A stretch of DNA of 64,000 nucleotides. Origin: Carposina sasakii (Eukaryota > Arthropoda > Insecta > Lepidoptera > Carposinidae). Every line of letters starts with the position of its first letter. Position 1 is the first letter of the stretch. The position numbers and the translations under genes were made by a program. Below, in pieces: positions 20,558-32,081 of the stretch. The DNA lies in contig CP053153.1 of NCBI GenBank assembly GCA_014607495.2, positions 1,550,001-1,614,000 of the forward strand, written 5' to 3'. The notes below the pieces were generated by a model that saw nothing but the letters and a program-made list of their open reading frames with translations, was not told where the DNA came from and ran no database searches.

Positions 20558-20991
20558 CATCGTCGTCAGGCTATTACAGTCCACTGCTGGACGTTGGCCT
20601 CCCCCCGGAGTACGCCATATGGCTCGATCTCCCGTTTTTGCCATTCAGCCACTACCAGCCGTCCTCTTTAAGTCCTCGGTCCATCTGGCCGGAGGGCGTC
20701 CAACGCTATGCTTGCCGAGACGCGGTCTCCATTCGAGAACCCGCTTACTCCACTGTCCATCGATTCTACGACAGATGTGGCCCGCCCACTGCCACTTCAG
20801 TCTGCTACATTTCGAGACTACGTCTGTCACTTTGGTCTTCTGCCGGATAATCTCGTTTCGGACTTTGTCCATAAGCGAGATCCCGAGCATTGACCTTTCC
20901 ATAGCCCTCTGAGTGATATGCAATCGGTGAGCTAGCCCCACCATCAGGTTCCACCTCTCTCCGTAAGTCATGGCTGGTAGAACGCTGGGAG
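20558..20991 (-). mobile_element. 5'-truncated RTE-type LINE insertion (subfamily B)
   Basis: Flanked by the 8-bp repeat GCGATTGT (20550-20557, 20992-20999). Minus-strand protein: MTYGERWNLMVGLAHRLHIT, QRAMERSMLGISLMDKVRNE, RLKWQWAGHICRRIDGQWSK, SVGRPPARWTEDLKRTAGSG, then a premature stop and the frame continues. The 3' end is CCAGCAGTGGACTGTAATAG with an imperfect GATGAC tail. It is the RTE-clade C-terminus found in 9984-10364, but with the 3' tail shared with R-SINE. Confidence 0.8.
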
Positions 20992-20999
20992 GCGATTGT

Positions 21000-22261
21000 A
21001 AAGGTTATCTAATAAATATAATATAACCTGACAACTTGCGCTCTAGCTAGACAGTCGCAAATTTGTAATGGGAGCGGGAATAGAGCATGCCTTGCGACGC
21101 TACCAGCAATTCCGACTTTACAGCTACTTTACAGCAGACGGTTAAAGAATACATCTAGCATCACAGGTAGGGAGACGCAGCATGCATTATGACATTTTTA
21201 AGACAGTGTCAGATCCTCATGCCCTCAGATTCAATCACTCGCTGTCATTTTCCTATGTGTGTCCTGCCGCCCATATGATTACTATTATGTAATCTCTCCG
21301 GCCTAATGGCAACACTGTTTTCCATGCTCTGTAGGTAGCTCCCTCCTCTTCAACTCATCCATGTTCCGAACATCCATATGTATGTGTTCCAGAATTACGA
21401 TCAGATATTATCTCCCGTTCAGGGACCTTCATCCATTATCTATTATTAGGGTTCAAATGGGCCATCGCTTTGATTATGAGCAACGTGATTTCGATCGTTT
21501 GTCGCCATATTGTAATATCAGGTCTGTCGCCATTTTGCGAATTATTGCGATTACAATCTGCGATGTTAACGATTTGTCGCTGTAATGGGAACGTTGTTTT
21601 CAAGAGAGAATATATATATATCCCAAGTAGGTATATTGGAGAATTCTTACGGTCCTGCACTTTTGGCTACTACCTTTTTTTGGAATATCTGATGTATTGT
21701 ACTAACAGTTTACTCAGCATGGTAATATGTTGGCCAAACAAATCGGCTGAAAGGTAAAATATATAACAAAGCCCACTTCTGCTTAACCTCTTAAGATAAT
21801 AACCCCACTGACTCTAATAAAACAGTTTTTTCTTAATCGCTTTTTGAACACAGTTTATTTTTACTGTGACCCCCGTATTTTAAACCCACCATATTTGAAA
21901 GTTTACTATGGATGATTGCTTTCTTTTGACACAATATTTTAATGAAAGTATATTATGCTCTTGATTTTTGGCTAAGCGATTAGCAAACCTGTCACTGGCA
22001 TGTAAAGCTAGTTTTCATATACGAATTATATTATAGCCTTCGTAAGCTCTAATAATTCGAATATAAGAACTAGCCAAATCAGACCTCAGGCTACAATATA
22101 TTATCCTAAGTTATAAGAAGAAATTATATTTTATGTTGTTATAAATACATTTCAGGACTGACCATTGAACTTGGCACCCATTTAGATATCACTTCTTTTG
22201 TCTTTGGCTCTCCATTTCACATTTATGTTTTTGATGACATAATACTCGTATGAGTAGGAGC
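21000..22261. other. no feature recognised
   Basis: AT-rich with several small ORFs lacking any domain or splice support. Confidence 0.4.
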
Positions 22262-22340
22262 TATCCCCGTTATGCTAAACATAGCTGTGTGATATCCTTC
22301 ATGATGTTGCAGTTCCGGCTACCCTATTTCAGGGACACAT
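22262..22340 (+). repeat. RE repeat 3' part
   Basis: TATGCTAAACATAGCTGTGT, CCTTCATGATGTTGCAGTTC, CGGCTACCCTATTTCAGGGA. Confidence 0.55.
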
Positions 22341-22838
22341 CTGTATGTTAGTAATAGATTGTGTTGGGATTTTGGTGGGTTCGACTCATACCCTAAGGCC
22401 GCAAAGTAAACCTCATATTGCCTATAGTGCACTCTGCTAACAGACGAGTCTTGAGTAATACCTATTTGACTGACTCGGAAACACATCCCGTTGGATTCAT
22501 TACCGCTCGCTATATATTGTATTTGTGCTCAAAAAACGGCGGTAGGTAAACTTGCCATGTAATACTTATAAGCATAAATACAATTTAAAAATGTATAAAA
22601 AAACTACACAATCTTCATAATTCCACACGTTAGGAGTATCGAGTTATAGATAATTTTTATGTATATTAATTTAATTTTCTTTTGTTATTGCGTCCATTTT
22701 GCTTATACTTATTTATAGTACCTACTTATAATATAAATACTAATAAGCGTAATACCTATTATTAATTATTACATTCACAAAATCAGCAAAAAACATACAA
22801 GAAGTATTCTTTTGAATCTGACTTAAACAGTCATAAAA

Positions 22839-22990
22839 ATTATAAAATTATTAATAAAGAAATGGAAAAAATTCCTCACCCGGGTGGGAATCGAACCCAC
22901 GACCTCTGCATTCCGCGTGCCAGCGCTCTCACCACTGAGCCACCGGATGACGAATTACTCGGATGACGAATTTTACCATCTCTTTTCTAA
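22839..22990 (-). repeat. SINE-T2, tRNA-like SINE with extra 5' segment
   Basis: On the minus strand a tRNA-like core CCGGTGGCTCAGTGGTGAGA ... GGTCGTGGGTTCGATTCCC carries good box A and box B, followed by a tail GAGGAATTTTTTCCATTTC, TTTATTAATAATTTTATAAT. Unlike a normal SINE, sequence conserved with the copy at 43299-43430 (AAAAGAGATGGT, AAATTCGTCATCCGAG) lies upstream of the tRNA head. In this copy GGATGACGAATT is duplicated in tandem at the junction. Not a functional tRNA gene: anticodon-arm and acceptor pairing are poor. Confidence 0.75.
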
Positions 22991-23165
22991 ATTACATATT
23001 GGCAACGTTATTTTTCATCCCGATAGCTATACACTAGCCAAATCTCGGCAAACATAGCTGAATCCCTCAGCACAATGTTTAAAGATGAAATGATCAACCA
23101 TATCCTAACGGATTATATTAATGGAGAAGTGTTTTTATAAATTTATCTTAGTCAAGATATTATAT

Positions 23166-23226
23166 ATTATAAAATTATTAATAAAGAAATGGAAAAAATT
23201 CCTCACCCGGGTGGGAATCGAACCCA
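23166..23226 (-). repeat. SINE-T2 tail, exact 61-bp duplicate
   Basis: Identical over 61 bp to 22839-22899 (tail plus the box-B half of the head), then ends abruptly inside the T-arm. Either a 5'-truncated second insertion or a local duplication. Confidence 0.8.
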
Positions 23227-24011
23227 TTTAAAATTTAACCCATTTAAGTCATCAAAATATAAATTAAAACACTTCAAAAACAAAGTTAGAAACGTGAAAT
23301 TAAATACCACCCACAGCACACGTTTCTGTGATACATCCCGACGATAATTTACTAAATTATGTCTCCTTTGACGGCTATATAATGAGAGTGACAAAAATAA
23401 GGGTGGGGTGACGACTGATTGAGGGATCAGAAATGGGTGGGGATCCGTGAGACTGCATTAATATAATTATGTAGTTGAAAAAGCGTCAAATTGTATTGAT
23501 TACCACAAGCTACGAGTACTAAAGTTCTGTGTCTGGAACTTCATACAGATTGACTGGATGGTTTGGAAGATTGTTGTACAGGTTCTACTATGCTAGAGGT
23601 ACGATATCAAAATCGCGAATTATGGACTGAATTTTCAATTGTTAAGTGACAAAACTTTTATTGGAAAAAGTATGCGGATCGCGAAATGTAGTAAGTAGAA
23701 GTTACACAAAACATAGCCCATGTTAAATGTTATTTCTTTAGTTATACTCTACCTAGTACTTTACCTTCATTGACGTTAACGATACAGGCTCTAATGCTAA
23801 GAATAAAGACATTGGGACAAAATTTTCAAAGACAGGATCTGGTTCTAAAATATTTTTAACATTCACTCGTGTTTAGCTTATAGGTACGTATTTATTTACT
23901 ACAGGTAACACAATCTCTTATATTTTACAGTTACATAACATTTTTCTTCGTTTCGAGTAGATTATGGTACTGTAATCGTACTAATAATCACAGGTTCTAC
24001 ACATCTGGCAG
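23227..24011. other. no feature recognised
   Basis: AT-rich, nothing supported. Confidence 0.4.
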
Positions 24012-24705
24012 GGACAATAATGGACTCCTTAGAACTAGATTCTTAGAACAAATCTCATTGAATACAATCTAATATCTGTTTATTTTCAAGTCCTCAATGT
24101 ATATCGATTCGAGAGATTATGGACGTATTAGATTACACTTTGCGTTGGCGCCCAGCCAATGAGCGTGAATCATTAAGGGGGGAAACCAGTTTAGACCGAT
24201 CAAAAAATCGACTTTTTTTTTATTGCATAAATCGTTAGTATAACTCGTCAAGAATATGTGGTCAAAATTTGAAAGCAAAATTCGTATTATTTTCAATGCT
24301 ATGAGGACTTGAGTGACCGCCCGTCGGTCCGGAGTCGAAGCGCGCTAGCGGTCGCTCAGTGAATCAATTACAGGCTTCTAGAGACACACCTGGGGTAGAA
24401 CGTTTACGATATTTCGACAGAGCGTCGAGCTTGGCTAGTTCAGCTCCGGCTTTCTTAAGTGTTGTCAAAATCAGCGTACTCCCTTACCGAAACTAGACGT
24501 TCATTCCAGAACAAACTCTCATTCGAATACAATAGCTTAGTTATTATCTGAACATTCTTTATTCAATTCAAAAGATCTAATTCTGCATATGTATATAACA
24601 TTGACCTCAAAAAATCAATTGAGGAGGATTATGGACAGATGAAAATTTAGGAATTACACATTCTAGCGACACTGTTTGGAAATCGCCCAGCCAATGAGCA
24701 TATGT
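24012..24705 (+). repeat. Diverged direct duplication with two CCAAT boxes
   Basis: 24024-24165 and 24508-24700 share, in order, AACTAGA, AGAACAAA-CTCATT-GAATACAAT, GATTATGGAC and CGCCCAGCCAATGAGC. The last motif (CAGCCAATGAG) is an excellent NF-Y/CCAAT box in both. Between them lies a TTAA-flanked transposon end (24177-24365). Possibly two relics of one unknown element. Confidence 0.45.
24173..24365 (+). mobile_element. Possible left end of a TTAA-target DNA transposon
   Basis: TTAAGGGGGGAAACCAG, then GATCAAAAAATCGACTTTTTT, TCAAGAATATG, and a GC-rich ACCGCCCGTCGGTCCGG block follow the same order as the left side of the element at 40127-41046. No right end was found, so it is a truncated or related copy. 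Confidence 0.35.
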
Positions 24706-24908
24706 CACGAATCCTAAATTAACATAGAGGAAATACATATAGGAGATTTCTTAACAACGTATATGTTATACATTTATATTTTTAAGAAAAAATCTTGAAA
24801 ATGGTACATCGCAGAAATAATAAACATTTTGCAGGAATAATGGCTAGGATAACATTGTCACGATAATTCCAAATAATAAAAAAACTTGTTATACCAAATT
24901 TTAGGTTT

Positions 24909-25049
24909 AGGGCCGATTTTTCTAAACGTCAGATAGCCTATCAGAGGAATAAAGTTGATGCTGTCTCTATTATGATCAAGTTTTAGAGAAAGACAGCATT
25001 AAATTTATTCCTCTGATAGGCTATCAGACGTTTGAAAAAATCGACCCTT
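24909..25049. mobile_element. MITE family M5 (hairpin), copy 1
   Basis: AGGGCCGATTTTTCTAAACG, TCAGATAGCCTATCAGAGGA on the left; the right arm is the complement, to CAAAAAATCGACCCTT. The 50-bp arms differ at a few places around a ~30-bp loop. A diverged copy is at 56382-56492. Confidence 0.7.
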
Positions 25050-26688
25050 AGTCTATTAAACTCACTTTCGGAAAAGTTGTGTTTTAGCGTTTTGGCCCTT
25101 TCTACTGTTATCAACTCTCCATTTGTGGCTCTGCTTAATGATTAGTATGCACAGTCAGTGGCTTATAATCCCGTAAAGTACCAACGCTAATCAAGTTGTA
25201 AAGAGTCATAGTCAGTTTTTTTTAAAATCTTATAGATGTCATTTTTGTGACTAAACATCATTCGAGACAAGAAACGAAATGAGTCTAATCGCCCATTATT
25301 AAGATTTATTGTCCTAATATGTATGTATCCTATCTTACGAGTAGGTTGTATTGTTTTGAATTTTTACACGTCTCAATAAATAAATAATAAATTAAATAAA
25401 TTCACAAAATATTTTTTACTAATGTTTCCAATTTGATCTAAAATCATTTTAAGATTTAGAAACATGTAAAAATAAACTGTTATTGTGCGATAGATCGAGA
25501 TTTATCCCACAATTCATTGACTAGTTGCTAATTACTCTGACATGAGTCATTTTAAAATAGGCGGTTATTGGCGAAGCTCCAAGCTAATGAATCAGAGGTT
25601 GGTGATACTATGTTATTATACAAACTATGGGCTTCAAGTTACTTGTTAAATAGCTAGTCATCAAACAAAAGTTATTACGTCTATAATATAACTACAACAT
25701 TGGTCTCTTCAAAGCTAGAGTATCTTGCTTAACATCAGGCACGATGGCGGTCAAATGTTTGCCTAGCTAATTGAAAAAAAATCCAATATTTAATTATTTT
25801 ATTTACATTATACACAGCGCTGTGTTCCCATCAATGGACATCCTACTGCCACGATTAGCATAGCAGAGAGAGATGAAAGAGTTTCTTGCTTATCTCCCAT
25901 CTAACATACACTAAGAATTGTGGACAGGTCGGGTTAGGCAATCCCGGACTTGACACAAAATTACGTCACTATTTTACTTTATACACAAGCCAAAAATAAT
26001 GTAATAAGTAGGCTTGGCATGTTATTATTTTAGAGCGGCGAAGGAATAATATAAAAATATACCAAAACTCCCTTAATTCTAATTCCTGCATGGGCGACAG
26101 CTATAAATAAAAATATTTCAAAAGTCACTAATCCAAAATAGCCTACGATGATGAATTTAATTAGATGACATAAATCACAATTCTCATAATTGCAAGGAAA
26201 CCCTTGTTTTGGTATTAATTAAAATAACGATGAGGACGTTCCATGTGAATCTCGTGTAATTTAAAGTCTCCATAATTTACGATGGTTGTTCGGAACACGT
26301 TATAAATATTTTATTTTGAAGCACGTGAACAGGGAAATATGTCTTAAAACAGTGACAAAGGAACGACAAAGACAATACGAGTATCAAAGGTTTAAAATCA
26401 GTAGCAGAGTAATAAACTTACTAATAGAAAGCATAAACGTAAGTAAAAAAGTAATAGATAGTCTACAGCATACCTATTGCAGAAGCACGATAAAATAAAT
26501 ATCACAAAATAAAAGCCTTTTGATTATCTTAAGTATTACAATTTACTAACTTCACCTATTTATGGAGATAAGATAAAATTGAAACTCTAAAAATATCCCT
26601 AGGCGACATGTACATTTGTCGTCGTTTCTTCAAGATATTATTAGTTAGGGAACAAGTTGATTAATCCTTTGGGAAGTTTACTTAGAAT
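25050..26688. other. mostly unannotated
   Basis: A decayed RE piece at about 25815-25890 (GCTGTGTTCCCATCAATGG). The rest is AT-rich and shows nothing. Confidence 0.35.
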
Positions 26689-26855
26689 CATCATTTACAG
26701 CCCTGAGAAGTCCACTGTTGGACATAGGCCTCCCCCAACAACCTCCACTCCGACCGGTCGGAAGCAGCCTGCATCCAACCGACGCCCGCAACCTTGACCA
26801 GGTCATCCGTCCACCACGCGGGTGGCCTTCCCACGCTGCTTACTTACTTACTTAC
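26689..26855 (-). mobile_element. RTE-type LINE 3' end (subfamily A) with 11-bp TSD and CTTA microsatellite
   Basis: Flanked by TTACTTAGAAT (26678-26688, 26856-26866). The minus strand gives the C-terminal codons from SVGRPPAWWTDDLVKVAG to the GGGCTGTAAATGATGAT tail. On the truncated 5' side lies a CTTA repeat (about 26840-26859), apparently grown from the target-site sequence itself. Confidence 0.75.
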
Positions 26856-26866
26856 TTACTTAGAAT

Positions 26867-29846
26867 AATGTTGGGAATATCATCTATGTGACTTACATAC
26901 AAAGTTTTTGCTTTGTCACGAATTCCACATTATGTAAAGCTCTCATTTATACTTTCAATTTCAATTCAGTTAATATTGTTAAAAAACGATCTGTAGATGA
27001 AAAATATGGTCAAATTGAGAAACCTCATATTTTTTAAGCCGGTTTTAATAACCAGAATTACTGTTTGAAATGTAGCTGCTTTGGTAATGCCCATTATTAA
27101 ACGAGTATAAATAAAATAAGTTTTCAATTAACATTGTTTGAACTATCTATATCTATATTAGCTACATGGTTCCGACCTATTAAAAATACGATTCATGAGA
27201 TTCTACATTATTTAACAAATTAAATATCACATTATGAGTAGGTACTATAGTAAATGTAATGGCATTTCCGTAAAATCTTTATATCCATGGTACCCAATCT
27301 CACGATATGAGGGACATTATTTCTGTCATTATAACAGTCGTTTCGTTTAGTGGCGTCCCTACGGTCTTTGGAACGGTAACGATAACCGTTAAATTAACGT
27401 TCCTCACAGTCTAATTGTTACATTTTATTAATATGTTACAAATTATGATATCACATTGAGAAATTCGCTTCAGCTAGTACTATATAAGCGAATTTGACAG
27501 TTACGACTTGGTAAATCTTGCACAGTAAATTTATGTGTCACTAATAAGAGGGGGAGGCATTTACATCTGGCTAATGCTTTGCATGCCCATCCTAAAATTC
27601 AAATTCAGTTATGTGAAGATTTAATATACCTACTCGTATATTGGTTGGTACACGTAAAATAATTTCATTGAGTTTGTTACCAATACCTTCCTACATTAAA
27701 AATTTAACCTTATACCTATGATATTACTTGGATTGGGATGAAGAAGCAGTTCTATAATTTGATTCTATACGAGTACCTAATAAGTAAAAAGCCAAGTTTC
27801 TCTCTAATAATTATTAAATTTTAATTATAATTAAAATTTCCGTATAGAAGAAGACCTCAAGGTCCACGATATTGATACTGAGCTTCGATCGTTTAATTAT
27901 TTCCGTTCAATTAATAGGATATTAGAAACAAAGTAAGAGCATCTTCATAAAGTCTTCTTTTCAACATCATTATATTTTTTAAACCGATACTTATCTGTAC
28001 TATCACCAGTCTTTTAATGGATGAAGTTTCTAGATGTTCAAAAGACTTGTTAGAACTTTTCGAATTTGTCTCGACAAGCAATTATAAGTTCAGTTTTTTA
28101 AGCTTGTACAGTTTATTATCCTGAAGATACCATTTTTCGGAAACGATATCAGAGTACGGGTATAGAAGTAGGTATTGTGTAAAACTTATACATAATAAAG
28201 TCATGTATGATAATTCTAAAAATAGTTTTTCGAAGTTATGCTGTTCTGTAATTTAAATCATGATCATAATTATGCAAAAAATATAGGTCTTTGTAGGTCG
28301 TCGATTAATAATAATTTTAGTGATTGTTGCGGAATTAATAAAAGAATTATAATCTGCTTGAAAATTTATGTCAAATCTGCAAATGGTGGTGGACGGAACC
28401 ACCAGACACTCGAAACTGATGACTCACGATTATAAAGTGGTGGATGAACGAATTCAATATTTGTACATAGTAATAAAATATTTACAAGAAAGTTGATCGA
28501 AAAGAATATTATCAAAGGCGTGCTATCTCTTAAAGAGATTTCTTCTATACTTCTTTTTTTCAAGAAAACTTACTAATTTATTTAACTACCAGCATTTAGG
28601 GCGCCCTAGCTCACTGGCCCCACCTACCATATTTTTAGTTCCTATAATGTCAAAACTAAACTGCTTTCTTTAAATACATTTACCAAAGCAGTTCAATTCA
28701 ATTTCCAGCCTTGAGGGTTGATTTTGGGTAAACGCCAAGAATATGGTTGGGCGTATTTTGTAGCTTTATTCCGCAGGCTTATTTTAGTATTATGAGTGTT
28801 TGTTAAAAGCAAGTATTTATCTGCATTCACTATGTTTGCCTGCGATGAAATTGCAATGGAGCTATTATAAAAGTAATTTCCATGAAACTCGTCGGGTATA
28901 AGTTGTTTTCGATTATGTGAGTTTTATGCTAGGTATTGAGAGTATTATGAAATATCTAAAATTAGATATAAGTCTAAATTGTAGTAAGTAAGTGACTTAA
29001 TCTAGATTTTAGTCAATCGAGAATGCGAATACATGGCAGGTCTTTTTTTATATCAAAGAAAGCAAAGCGGCATGTGTTTTTGTGCTTATTTTAAGCATTT
29101 ACCAAAAGCACAAGTGAATCTAGCCAAGAAAGTGAAATGGATTAATAGCCCCGTAAGTTAAATTTCATACTTTTATTTAAGAATAATAGCGAAACTTTAT
29201 AAATGAAAGCCAATGATATATCAACATGCAAAATGAACTTACAAGGAGAACAAAATAGCACATATTAGTAGGTTTTTAGAATGAAGCACTACATAGATAG
29301 GTACATATACATAGATATATATAGATGCTGTGTTCCCATAATGGGGAAACCAGTAAAAGGGATCCTACAGCTACAATCATGAAGCCCTAACCTAGCAAAT
29401 TCGCGTCTTGGCCAATTGATCAGCATCATTGACATAATTAGCGGTGATATCCTTATTGTCTCGCAGCCATTGTCTGATTGATAGCGAACCAATGGCCCGC
29501 GACAGACGGACATTACTCAAGCTCTGTATGTTAATGTTGCAATCAGTTTTATCCATAGTTCTGTAGCGGAGCCACCTATCGGATGCAAGAGAGAACCACA
29601 ATCGAATGCAAAATCCTAGAACGCGATATCGAAGTTTCTCACAATTATTGGAATATATACATGGACCGAAACAACAACTAGTAGCCCGGTGGGCCGAAAC
29701 AGTTCTATATTGTAAAATGCAAACGTAACTATGTGAAGTAGATTTTAATAATGGCAAATACATACATATCTTTTATCTTCTTTTTTGAGGAGAGTTATCT
29801 ATTGCAGATCCGATTCTGTGGTGTATGCTTTGGTTTTACATTGTTA
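26867..29846. other. long stretch without recognised features
   Basis: AT-rich. A weak RE fragment near 29325-29440 (GCTGTGTTCCCATAATGGGG, GGGATCCTACAG). Small ORFs have no support. This would be 5' flank or upstream intron if the 30376 exon is real. Confidence 0.4.
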
Positions 29847-30065
29847 TACAGGGTGTAACAAAAAGGGTATGTTAAGCGAAAAGCTATGTAAATAGCCCAC
29901 TGTAGAGAACCTATTCACAAAATTTGAAACCCGAAATCACATATTTATTTTTCCCGGTAGTATGGAGAATTTTTAAATATCTCAGGAAATTTTGGAAATA
30001 GGTTCTCTATAGTGGGCTATTTACATAGCTTTTCGCTTAACATACCCTTTCTGTTACACCCTGTA
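29847..30065. mobile_element. MITE family M1, best-preserved copy
   Basis: A 219-bp foldback: TACAGGGTGTAACAAAAAGG ... AAGCGAAAAGCTATGTAAAT on the left, the near-exact complement on the right. TA target duplicated at 29845-29846 and 30066-30067. Arms of about 75 bp pair almost perfectly. Confidence 0.85.
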
Positions 30066-30440
30066 TAGAACGAATACAGTTAATTAAACTAGGAACATAT
30101 GCCACAAGTAAGCTAACCTACATTGCATTCAAATAGGCTTAACGGTTTTCAAAATCACGGGGAAGACCCCGGACAAGAAAGAGGGACTACCTGGATAAGT
30201 TTTAAGCACAGTGGGCCACTATTGTTAAAACAAGACAAGTTTGACCTTAAATCGAGGAGGCCCTTGCCCAATAGTGGGACACGGTATAAGCTATTAATTA
30301 CGGCGAGGTCAGTTATAATTTTGATACAAAAGAAGATTGATGATATACTTACAATTTAACTCTTTTTTGTTACAGATTGACGGTGTAGTGACAGTGTCAG
30401 TGGTTTCAGTGAAGTGAACAGTGGTGACAGATTGACAAAT

Positions 30441-30455
30441 ATGTGGTCAAAATGA
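30441..30455 (+). promoter_or_regulatory. Four-codon uORF overlapping the main start
   Basis: ATG TGG TCA AAA TGA: the uORF stop (30453-30455) overlaps the main ATG (30452-30454) as ATGA. Both starts have A at -3. Such an arrangement could allow termination-reinitiation; this is inferred from position only. Confidence 0.45.
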
Positions 30456-30557
30456 AGCTGTGGAAGAGTCTCAAAATATCGATAGGCAGCCGCACTGACC
30501 CAAAGTCTGGGTTACAGGAGATACAGCACTGGAGTGGTCAGGGATATGAGCTGGATG
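30452..30557 (+). CDS. First coding exon of an unidentified gene (partial)
   Basis: Encodes 35 residues starting MKLWKSLKISIGSRTDPKSG and ending HWSGQGYELD, plus one base of the next codon, so the exon ends in phase 1. The start was chosen because it has A at -3, is the only long frame in the exon, and leads straight to a consensus GTAAGT donor. The following candidate exon at 55915 begins with the two bases needed (codon GTT, Val across the junction) and stays open, which supports a pair separated by a ~25 kb intron. The basic, amphipathic N-terminus has no signal peptide or membrane segment. I do not recognise the family; a cytoplasmic scaffold or signalling protein is possible if the second exon begins a PDZ fold. 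Confidence 0.55.
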
Positions 30558-30784
30558 GTAAGTATTTTAAATTGAATAACAAAACAAACGGTACACTGAT
30601 GGCAATATAAGATCATATATATGAGAAGAATATATTAAATCATTTATTTAAAGAAAAAACTCGACTGCGTAAAAAAAATATCCAAGTCGAGTCTAATGAT
30701 ACCTCTCAAGCACAAATGCAAACCCTCTAGAGCGTGCCAAAAAATATACATACATATAAATATACACTCGAAGAACATAACCCT

Positions 30785-31205
30785 CCTTCTGGTACAGTCA
30801 GCTAAAAAGGGGATATCTCTCAGCCGATGAGCTGGCATAATTATGTCACTGATCTTTTAAATCTGATGCCCATCTTCGTTCCTTTCCTTCCTTTTCTTCT
30901 CCTTTCTCTTCTTTCACGAACTGGCCGGCGGCAGTGGCAGCTCAAGTGGCCCTTTCTGACTCTCTGACCCATGTGGCCACTCAAGTTACCAGCGTGTTGT
31001 CGCGCGCCGAGACTTTTGCCCGGGTACGAGGGTTGCCCCAAGGCCCGCAATCCAGGGCGCATGTTTTTGTTCCCATGATGACCCACGTTCATCTGACGCC
31101 GTTATGCTATGTATGTAGCTATAGCACCTCTTTTATGGACCTGGAGTTATGGTTAAGTACTTCATTCTGGGAACACAGTCGTGTATGTTATGTATCTATA
31201 TTAGA
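30785..31205 (+). repeat. RE repeat fragments
   Basis: CTCTCAGCCGATGAGCTGGC and ATTATGTCACTGATC at 30810-30855, then TTATGCTATGTATGTAGCTA and TTCTGGGAACACAGTCGTG at 31102-31185. Heavily decayed, with unrelated sequence between. Confidence 0.4.
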
Positions 31206-31547
31206 TCAAGGAACCACTTTTTTCTAGGTACTTCTACCAATATAATATTTTCTTATTCGAGTTCAATTGTTTTCATACACATTTCTACTGCAGCACACTG
31301 AAATCGAAAATTATTTGCATAAAAAATTGATGGATGTTATTTCGATGGCTCGATATTATTGTAACAAATATTATTTCAACATTCTTACATTATTATTATG
31401 TTTTTCTTTAATATTTTATGTCGGTTTGAGTCGTAGAAGATGTAAATTATTGTTTGGTAAGAGTAAGAGGTAAAAACGGGATCCAACTACTAAGACTCCG
31501 CTGTTGGTATAACTGTCACAAGGCTGTCATTTCATTTAATTAAAAAA

Positions 31548-31643
31548 TCTGAAAATAAAAATATTTGGGTGGTTCCATGCAACGAATAGTGGGTACAGAA
31601 CATTACCTGCGAGAGTCCGACTGGCACTTGGCCGGTTTTTTGT
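31548..31643 (-). repeat. Lepidopteran LINE-type repeat fragment
   Basis: The minus strand reads AAAAACCGGCCAAGTGCCAG, TCGGACTCTCGCAGGTAATG, TTCTGTACCCACTA, resembling a widespread lepidopteran repeat that starts with CCGGCCAAGTGCGAGTCGGA and continues AAGGGTTCCGTACC (recalled, not searched). Truncated and diverged. Confidence 0.5.
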
Positions 31644-32081
31644 CTTGCTAGGCTGTAAACATTGTTTTCTCAAATTCTGCCATCCTATCTCACCAGCGTT
31701 GATTGACAATTCTTCAATATCCAATTCTAGGTAATAATAGTTTATGATTTCACTCAAACTTTACTCTTGAGTTATCTGGAAATTTCAATTCATTTAGCCA
31801 TTAATAATTTAGCAATACTCGTATAGCGCGTGACAAGACACGTGCCAGTTTTACTGGGTATGTAAAAGATTATTATTACATAGAGGATTATTTATGGCAA
31901 TTTTACCTTATGGGGATATCTTCAGATTAGATTATGTATATCTATTTCCAGCAATCCTGGGTATCTGGAAGATAATGTGTGTCGAATTAAGTTCGTAATT
32001 TTATCATTTTTGATAGTGTATTTAAGAATTTTCTTATCTTATACTAATAGTAGGTAAAAAATTTAGATCTAACAAGCAAAA

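Larger units (their letters stand above)
30376..30557 (+). other. Candidate exon: 5' UTR plus first coding codons
   Basis: Preceded by TTTAACTCTTTTTTGTTACAG, a strong polypyrimidine tract with AG, and followed by GTAAGTAT, a consensus donor. The exon contains 76 nt of 5' UTR and then the CDS at 30452. An acceptor before the UTR means at least one non-coding exon lies upstream, probably outside the window. Not part of any repeat seen here. Confidence 0.6.

Noticed and set aside
20476..20850. 124-codon plus-strand ORF
   Set aside because: Antisense of the RTE reverse-transcriptase C-terminus; the minus strand shows the family motifs.
22876..22949. tRNA gene on the minus strand
   Set aside because: Boxes A and B are good, but acceptor and anticodon stems do not pair well, and the unit is repeated with SINE tails at several places.
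29392..29763. 123-codon minus-strand ORF
   Set aside because: No domain, no splice signals, partly decayed RE repeat; composition is like random AT/GC-mixed sequence.
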